A stretch of DNA of 46,464 nt from an uncultured Erysipelotrichaceae bacterium. GTDB lineage: Bacteria > Bacillota_I > Bacilli_A > Erysipelotrichales > Erysipelotrichaceae. The translations under genes were made by a program, and so were the position numbers. The stretch covers positions 1 through 46,464 of the forward strand of contig CASEPS010000009.1 in assembly GCA_949289855.1 (NCBI GenBank), read 5' to 3'. This document shows, in pieces, positions 42,197 to 46,464 of this stretch (its first letter is position 1; each line of letters opens with the position of its first letter). The notes under the pieces were generated by a model. It did not search any database and was not told the origin of the DNA. It saw only the letters and a program-made list of their open reading frames with translations.

Positions 42197-43048
42197 TTAA
42201 AATATTTTTTTGAAACTGTTGTAATTGTATTGGTCTTTTGAACGATCAAGTACAGCAAAGTAAATATTGTCAAAGCTATAGCGGAGTGGATGTCCGCCTT
42301 TGACTTCTCCATTGAGAGCTCTGTCAAACAGTTTTGCCATCTTCTCAGCATCATTGCCAAACACACCACAGCCCCATGCGCCTAGCACGAGATTTTCCTA
42401 ACCGAAGTTTGCACAGCACACAATCATGGAAACAATTCTCTGATAGACCGTCTGGTAATGTTTCTGTTCATAGAGGAATGGATTTGCGACATTATGTGTG
42501 CGATAGACAGGTGCTGCACATGTCAATACCGATACCCGTACAGGTGCAGGCAGATAGTCATAGGTTTCATCTTTAAACACTTCTACATTGTCACTGAAGA
42601 TCATGCTGGTAGAGCCTTTGGAATCATCCACCATCCGGTTGTGTTTATAGAAAGAAGCTGCCTTTTCACCGCTTAAGGAAACATACAATGTACTCATACG
42701 GCAGAGGTCTTCTTCCTGGGCACGTGCTCCTTTCTTCACACCACCACCTGCATGAATGGGACTGGCAAAGTTCAATACGAGGACATCTTTTTGTGATGGC
42801 TGACAAACTTCTTTTAATTGTCTTGCGGCAGAAAAGGAATCGATGTTTTCACAGATGATTTTACCTTCCCTCTTCTTCCCTTTCATCGGCGGTTTGCTCA
42901 AAAGAATGCGCACTACATCTGGTAACAGAACCTTCGCTTCCTGCATTTCTTCCATGTTATACGCAAATGGAATTGTTTTGCCTGCATAGGGATAACCCCC
43001 ATTTCTGATACAGGTCATCGTATCTTCAAAAACTTCAATTGTATTCAT
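42197..43048 (-). pseudogene. TIGR02452 PARG-like macrodomain gene split by an in-frame TAG
   Basis: The first part (216 residues from 43048) has NFASPIHAGGGVKKGARAQEE, with GGG at 101-103 and the catalytic-type QEE at 111-113, as in microbial poly(ADP-ribose) glycohydrolase-like TIGR02452 proteins. It stops at TAG (42398-42400). The same frame continues without a break as ENLVLGAWGCGVFGNDAEK and ends FKKIF at 42197. This is the conserved LVLGAWGCGVFxND end of the family. A Tyr codon to TAG change is the simplest cause, so the gene is probably broken, but a sequencing error or read-through cannot be excluded. A good ribosome site, promoter and terminator are all intact. Confidence 0.85.
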
Positions 43049-43072
43049 AACAAATCCCTTTTCTCTACCTGT

Positions 43073-43102
43073 ATTATAGGTAACAGGAAACAAAAAGTGC
43101 AA
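43073..43102 (-). promoter_or_regulatory. Macrodomain gene promoter
   Basis: TTGCAC, 18 nt, TATAAT on the minus strand, immediately after the reductase terminator. Confidence 0.75.
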
Positions 43103-43126
43103 ATGAAAAGACCGCATTGCGGTCTT
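43101..43126 (-). terminator. Terminator of the aldo/keto reductase operon
   Basis: AAGACCGC, loop AAT, GCGGTCTT with TTCATTT after it on the minus strand. Confidence 0.82.
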
Positions 43127-43128
43127 CC

Positions 43129-44223
43129 TCACCTGCCAAAATAAGCAGCAATTTCCTTCATTCTTTCACTCTGGTGAACTCTGAATGGACAACGTCCATC
43201 ACAATGTCCACATCCTACACAATCCGCAGCATGCTTATCCAGTGCTTCATAATGTTCTTTTGCCATTGGATCACCAACATTGGCAAGGTCATAGAATTTG
43301 TTGATAAGGCCAATGTTTAATCCCATCGGACATGGTGCACAATGGTTGCAGTAGACACATGTACCCTTTGCTTCATTTGGGGTAAATGTACCAAGAATGG
43401 AGTAATCCTTTTCTGCGTCTGCTGCGTCAAGGTAAGCCAGTGCTTCTTTGACATCCGCAATACTGTTGGAACCTGGCAGTACAGTCAGTACACCCGGCTT
43501 GTCCAGTGCATAATGGATGCACTGTACCTTTGTCAAAGCTTTGCCAAATGGTGAAGTCTTGTCACTCAATAACTGCCCGGCAGAATATGGCTTCATGACT
43601 GAAATGCCAATACCTTCTGCTTCACATCGTTTATACAAAGCCATCCTTTCTTCCGCACTGCCATTGGCAAATTCACCATGGTGGTAGTCATAGGCAGGAT
43701 TGATGGAAAACATCAGCTGGTCTACAAGTCCTGTATCCAGTACTGCATTCGCCAGTTCTGGTGTATGAGAACTGAGACCAATGTGTCTGACTACACCTTC
43801 CTTCTTCATTTCCAGAAGATACTCGAGCGCACCGCTTTTCTGATAGCTTTCCCAGTCAGAAAGTTCATCAAGGCAGTGAATGAAACCAAAGTCGATATAG
43901 TCTGTGCGCAACTCTTTCAATTGCCAGTCAACCTGTTCTTTGATCTTGTCCAGGTTTGTAGTCCAGCCATATTCACCAGTTGTATAGTCTGCCCCAAAGT
44001 GAACCTGATAGATGAGTTTATCTCTTACAGAAGCAAGTGCCTTACCTGCATAGGTAAATGTCTTTGCACCAGAAGTCGCAAAGTCAAAGTAATTGATGCC
44101 ATGTTCCACAGCATATTCCAGTGCCTTTACAGCATCTTCTTCCTTCGCATCACAAAGAGGACCTGTACCAAATCCGATGATACTGATCTTCTGACCTGTT
44201 TTTGGATGAATGCGATATTCCAT
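43129..44223 (-). CDS. Aldo/keto reductase with C-terminal 4Fe-4S clusters
   Basis: The N-terminal 280 residues form an aldo/keto reductase barrel (IGFGTGPLCDAKEEDAVKAL start, HGINYFDFATSG near 40, GLSSHTPELANA near 145, and DKPGVLTVLPGSNS near 245 for the NADPH loop). The end has CVYCNHCAPCP near 290 and CVGCGHCDGRCP near 337, two ferredoxin-like motifs. Such fused enzymes are common in anaerobes, where they may couple reduction to ferredoxin. Catalytic Tyr of classic AKRs lies in the YAGKAL segment. AGGAGG precedes the ATG. It follows a flavodoxin gene by 12 nt, a likely electron partner. Confidence 0.92.
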   Translation of the reverse strand: MEYRIHPKTGQKISIIGFGTGPLCDAKEEDAVKALEYAVEHGINYFDFATSGAKTFTYAGKALASVRDKLIYQVHFGADYTTGEYGWTTNLDKIKEQVDWQLKELRTDYIDFGFIHCLDELSDWESYQKSGALEYLLEMKKEGVVRHIGLSSHTPELANAVLDTGLVDQLMFSINPAYDYHHGEFANGSAEERMALYKRCEAEGIGISVMKPYSAGQLLSDKTSPFGKALTKVQCIHYALDKPGVLTVLPGSNSIADVKEALAYLDAADAEKDYSILGTFTPNEAKGTCVYCNHCAPCPMGLNIGLINKFYDLANVGDPMAKEHYEALDKHAADCVGCGHCDGRCPFRVHQSERMKEIAAYFGR

Positions 44224-44235
44224 AGTTGCCTCCTC

Positions 44236-44697
44236 TTATAATTGTGCCTTTGCCCACTTGCCGGCATTGCGGTTCACGATGGCACCTTTCTTCCAGTTAC
44301 CAGATGGACAATGTTGTTTTACACTTTCATCAGCTTTGGTCATACCACTGCCACCAGATGTGCCAAAGGCAATCATTGTCTTGCCATGAAAGTCACAAGA
44401 ATCAAAGAACGTATCCACAATTCTTGGTTCTACACCCCACCAGATAGGGAAACCAACAAAGACCGTGTCATAGTCTTCCATGTTTTTGACAACATGCTTC
44501 ATTGCCGGGCGGCTTGTTGCATCCTGCATTTCCAGTGTGGAGCGGCTGTGCTTGTCTGTCCAGTCAAGGTCTTCATCCATGTACAAATCCACCGGTTCAA
44601 TTTCGAACAACTCACCATGTACGGCATCTGCTATTTCTTTAGCAGCGCGTCTTGTGACACCACTTGCTGAAAAATACACAACGAGAATCTTTGTCAT
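44236..44697 (-). CDS. Flavodoxin
   Basis: The 153-residue protein binds FMN and carries low-potential electrons. It has the flavodoxin phosphate-binding loop YFSASGVTRRAA near 8-19, the VFVGFPIWWGVEP segment with the isoalloxazine-stacking Trp residues near 82-94 and FGTSGGSGM near 118. It belongs to the flavodoxin_4 type often found with reductases. GGAGGACAG precedes the ATG at 44697. It is the first gene of a two-gene unit with the aldo/keto reductase. Confidence 0.93.
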   Translation of the reverse strand: MTKILVVYFSASGVTRRAAKEIADAVHGELFEIEPVDLYMDEDLDWTDKHSRSTLEMQDATSRPAMKHVVKNMEDYDTVFVGFPIWWGVEPRIVDTFFDSCDFHGKTMIAFGTSGGSGMTKADESVKQHCPSGNWKKGAIVNRNAGKWAKAQL

Positions 44698-44784
44698 ACC
44701 TGTCCTCCTGTACTCTTTCAATTTCCAATTTCATTTTAGCACCGTAATCCACTACTCAAAATACCAGTTCCCTATAGCTCTCTA

Positions 44785-44814
44785 TTGGTTATGCCAAGAC
44801 ATTTCTGTTAGAAT
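44785..44814 (+). promoter_or_regulatory. AIM24 gene promoter
   Basis: TTGGTT, 18 nt, TAGAAT. It diverges from the flavodoxin gene. Confidence 0.55.
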
Positions 44815-44837
44815 TGAAACAGAAAGGAAATACATGT

Positions 44838-45539
44838 ATGAATTTCAAAGTTCTTGGGGATTCTGACTGCCCATTGATCCATGTGGATCTCTCTGATGGT
44901 GGTCAGGTCAAAATTGAAAATGGCAGTATGGCTTACTCTTCCAATGTTGAAATGGAAGGCAAAATGAACAGTTCAAAGAAAGGAATTGGCGGATTCCTTG
45001 GTGCTATTGGCAGATCCATTACCAGTGGTGAAAGCTTCTTCATCACCCATGCGACTGGTGGTCGTGGTGAAGCATTCATCGGCATCGCTCCTGCAATTCC
45101 AGGCAAAATTGCCTGCCTCAAAGTATCATTTGGCAGACAATACCGTCTTAATACAGGCGCATTCCTTGCCTGTGATGAAACAGTTGTCTACAACATGAAA
45201 TCTCAGGATGTAGGCAAGGCATTCTTTGGAGGAACTGGTGGCATCTTTGTCATGGAAACAGATGGTGAAGGTGACGTTCTTGTCAATGCATTTGGTGACC
45301 TTTTAGAATTGGAAGTCACCCCGGACAGACCACTCCGCATTGATAATGAACATGTTGTTGCCTGGGACAGCACACTGGATTACAACATCCAGGCAGCCAG
45401 CGGTATGATCGGTTTCACAACTGGTGAAGGTCTTGTCAATGAATTCCATGGATCAGGCAAAGTACTCATCCAGACAAGAAACCTGCATTCACTTGCGGAT
45501 GCAATCCGTGTCTTCATCCCAACACAATCCAGTAACTGA
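44838..45539 (+). CDS. AIM24/TIGR00266-family protein
   Basis: The 233-residue protein has the TIGR00266/AIM24 double-barrel pattern: VKIENGSMAYSSNVEMEGK near 20-40, SITSGESFFITHATGGRGEAFIG near 60-80 and FGGTGGIFVMETDGEGDVLVNAFG near 128-152. The fold looks like the TRAP trp-attenuation protein, but bacterial members have no proven function. AAAGGAAA precedes the ATG at 44838; an in-frame TTG at 44814 is the alternative. It is a single gene with a weak terminator. Confidence 0.9.
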   Translation: MNFKVLGDSDCPLIHVDLSDGGQVKIENGSMAYSSNVEMEGKMNSSKKGIGGFLGAIGRSITSGESFFITHATGGRGEAFIGIAPAIPGKIACLKVSFGRQYRLNTGAFLACDETVVYNMKSQDVGKAFFGGTGGIFVMETDGEGDVLVNAFGDLLELEVTPDRPLRIDNEHVVAWDSTLDYNIQAASGMIGFTTGEGLVNEFHGSGKVLIQTRNLHSLADAIRVFIPTQSSN

Positions 45540-45556
45540 TTCACTTCCCTGTATGA

Positions 45557-45580
45557 CCTGTATGGTTATACAAGGTTTTC
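45557..45580 (+). terminator. Possible terminator of the AIM24 gene
   Basis: CCTGTAT and ATACAAGG form a short stem with one bulge and a 4-nt loop, followed by TTTTC. It is weak. Confidence 0.5.
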
Positions 45581-45688
45581 TTTCACACAAATGAAAACAT
45601 GCACTGCATTAAACAGCGCATGTCATTCATAGAGACGGATACAAATTAGGAACTGTTTGAATAATACGTTGGCTAATATAAATCAGTT

Positions 45689-45996
45689 TTAATGTTTAAT
45701 TTTTTGACGAATATCTTTTGGAAGACTATCAAAGTCGGGTAACAATTGAACAGATCCCCGTGAAATGACCTCCGCTCTTTGAATAACTTCACCAATGATC
45801 TCAATGTCAGTAAAGGGATATTCTGAACAAATTGTGTTACCGAATTGTTTCTAACAGCATTTGTAAGTTGATGCACATAATCACTAAAGAAATCGCTCAT
45901 GGCAAGTATATCATCTCCTGTTTTATCTTCTTCAGTCACAAGGATATGTACTTCATTACCAGGAATTATAGTTATGCTATTTTCATCCATACTCAC
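45689..45996 (-). pseudogene. Frameshifted gene of unknown function
   Basis: The first frame begins MDENSITIIPGNEVHI (GTG at 45996 or ATG at 45990, GGGAG upstream) and reads to about SDYVHQLTNAVR. Near 45848-45850 the frame that makes sense changes: the next codons read QFGNTICSEYPFTDIEIIGE and then VIQRAEVISRG, ending LPKDIRQKIKH at TAA (45691-45689). One missing A in the AAA run at that spot would rejoin both parts (NAVRKQFGN). The first frame continues to 45673 with an unlikely sequence. The gene may be further truncated at its 3' end. I do not recognise the family. It sits beside a probable IS element. Confidence 0.65.
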
Positions 45997-46080
45997 TTAA
46001 ATCTCCCGCATATTATCTTGAATTCCTGCATATTGTTTCTAACTACCGCTAGTTGTGATGGTGTTATGAACTTCAGAATT

Positions 46081-46102
46081 CCGCATATTTATGCGGTTTT
46101 TC
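46081..46102 (+). terminator. Terminator-like hairpin before the transposase
   Basis: CCGCATA, loop TT, TATGCGG, TTTTTC. It may insulate the mobile-element promoter from upstream transcription. Confidence 0.75.
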
Positions 46103-46114
46103 TTTGTTCTGGTA

Positions 46115-46143
46115 TTGCATGGCATCAAGGAATTTGATATAAT
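46115..46143 (+). promoter_or_regulatory. Promoter of the probable transposase
   Basis: TTGCAT, 17 nt, TATAAT with a preceding TGA (extended -10). It is a strong consensus, 40 nt before the ATG. Confidence 0.75.
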
Positions 46144-46183
46144 GTGGTTATACTTCTAAAAAGGTGTAACTACTGGTGGTCCT

Positions 46184-46464
46184 ATGCTCTCTTATTTCTC
46201 TAAAAATGGTATCCTTTACGCCAAGACTATGGGTAGATCTGTACGTATTGGAAAGAAGGTTGTCAAGAAAGACCAGGTCCATATTGGCCGGGTTATTGAC
46301 AAGGATAACAACGTCTTTTATTCACGTGAACGAGGCATCTTCACATACGATCCTGTTTCTGGCGTTTATGGAAAGGCTGATGAGAAATACAGTTCTGAAC
46401 TGAAAAGAGACAGGCGCAAGAAAGAAAAGCTGCTTCTTGATTTTGGAGATGTCTATTTCCTGCA
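46184..46464 (+). CDS. Probable transposase, N-terminal part, cut by the window edge
   Basis: The open frame runs from ATG at 46184 to the end of the window without a stop (93 full codons): MLSYFSKNGILYAKTMGRSV, then VVKKDQVHIGRVIDKDNN, YSRERGIFTYDPVSGVYGK and RRKKEKLLLDFGDVYFL. The middle block resembles the N-terminal part of IS4/IS1634-like DDE transposases of gut Bacillota, which often have RERGIFTYDP-type text; the catalytic residues lie beyond the window. The call is from memory of the family, not from a search. No terminal inverted repeat is clear in the 180 nt upstream. Confidence 0.6.
   Translation, partial: MLSYFSKNGILYAKTMGRSVRIGKKVVKKDQVHIGRVIDKDNNVFYSRERGIFTYDPVSGVYGKADEKYSSELKRDRRKKEKLLLDFGDVYFL

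Noticed and set aside
45997..46080. Terminal inverted repeat of the IS element
   Set aside because: Repeated GCATAT-type words occur, but no long inverted end could be matched without the right-hand side of the element.

Overview
The window looks like chromosome from a moderate-GC Gram-positive Bacillota, most likely an Erysipelotrichia relative; the exact taxon is an inference. Supporting signs are Spx, ComK, Asp23/Gls24, YitT and RelA/SpoT-type proteins, T-box, lysine and L20-leader RNA switches, lipobox lipoproteins, a cell-wall adhesin, and an infC-rpmI-rplT and rimP-nusA-ylxR-infB-rbfA gene order. Almost all genes are housekeeping, tightly packed and often overlapping by 1-4 nt.

Region by region. 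0-2 kb: spx (-) diverges from a T-box-controlled trpS (+). 2-9.7 kb: a minus-strand run reads HD-phosphohydrolase, rdgB, DUF1461 membrane protein, trmL, a small membrane protein, ridA, comK, yitT and then mgtE, which has its own promoter and an overlapping leader ORF. A purine permease (pbuG-like) precedes this run. 9.8-14 kb: a 1285-residue thioester/Cna-B repeat adhesin with a structured, terminator-bearing leader, and a decayed gene upstream of it. 14-17.5 kb: tRNA-Gln and gltX (+) converge on an M23 cell-wall hydrolase (-); tRNA-Glu follows. 17.5-23.7 kb: infC-rpmI-rplT under an L20 leader, an Asp23 protein, a divergent RelA/SpoT synthetase, an rRNA m5C methyltransferase, ribF and truB. 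23.7-26.4 kb: a lysine-riboswitch-controlled ABC transporter (+), then a radical SAM/SPASM gene.

27.2-33.8 kb is the most unusual block: a compact type VII secretion (T7SS)-like operon made of two WXG100 genes, a large lipoprotein with SLH-like and Big2-like domains, an EssC-type ATPase with only one intact nucleotide-binding motif set, and a YukD/EsaB-like small protein. EsaA, EssA and EssB are not seen. 33.9-38.8 kb: rimP-nusA-ylxR-infB-rbfA, with a long acidic NusA tail. 38.8-42.1 kb: lipoprotein-glpK and a DUF368 (PopT-type) undecaprenyl-phosphate carrier. 42.2-44.7 kb: a PARG-like macrodomain gene split by an in-frame TAG, an iron-sulfur aldo/keto reductase and a flavodoxin. 44.8-46.5 kb: an AIM24 protein, a frameshifted gene and the 5' part of a probable transposase at the right edge.

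Best leads for something new: the T7SS variant with its lipoprotein; an mgtE leader ORF that overlaps mgtE in the 0 frame and carries an A_AAA_AAA heptamer exactly positioned to shift into the mgtE frame; the nested leader hairpin of the adhesin; the long RelA/SpoT-like protein; and a set of genes whose extended -10 elements lie 6-10 nt from the ATG with no visible Shine-Dalgarno sequence, suggesting leaderless mRNAs. All functional statements come from reading the sequence by eye; no database search was run.
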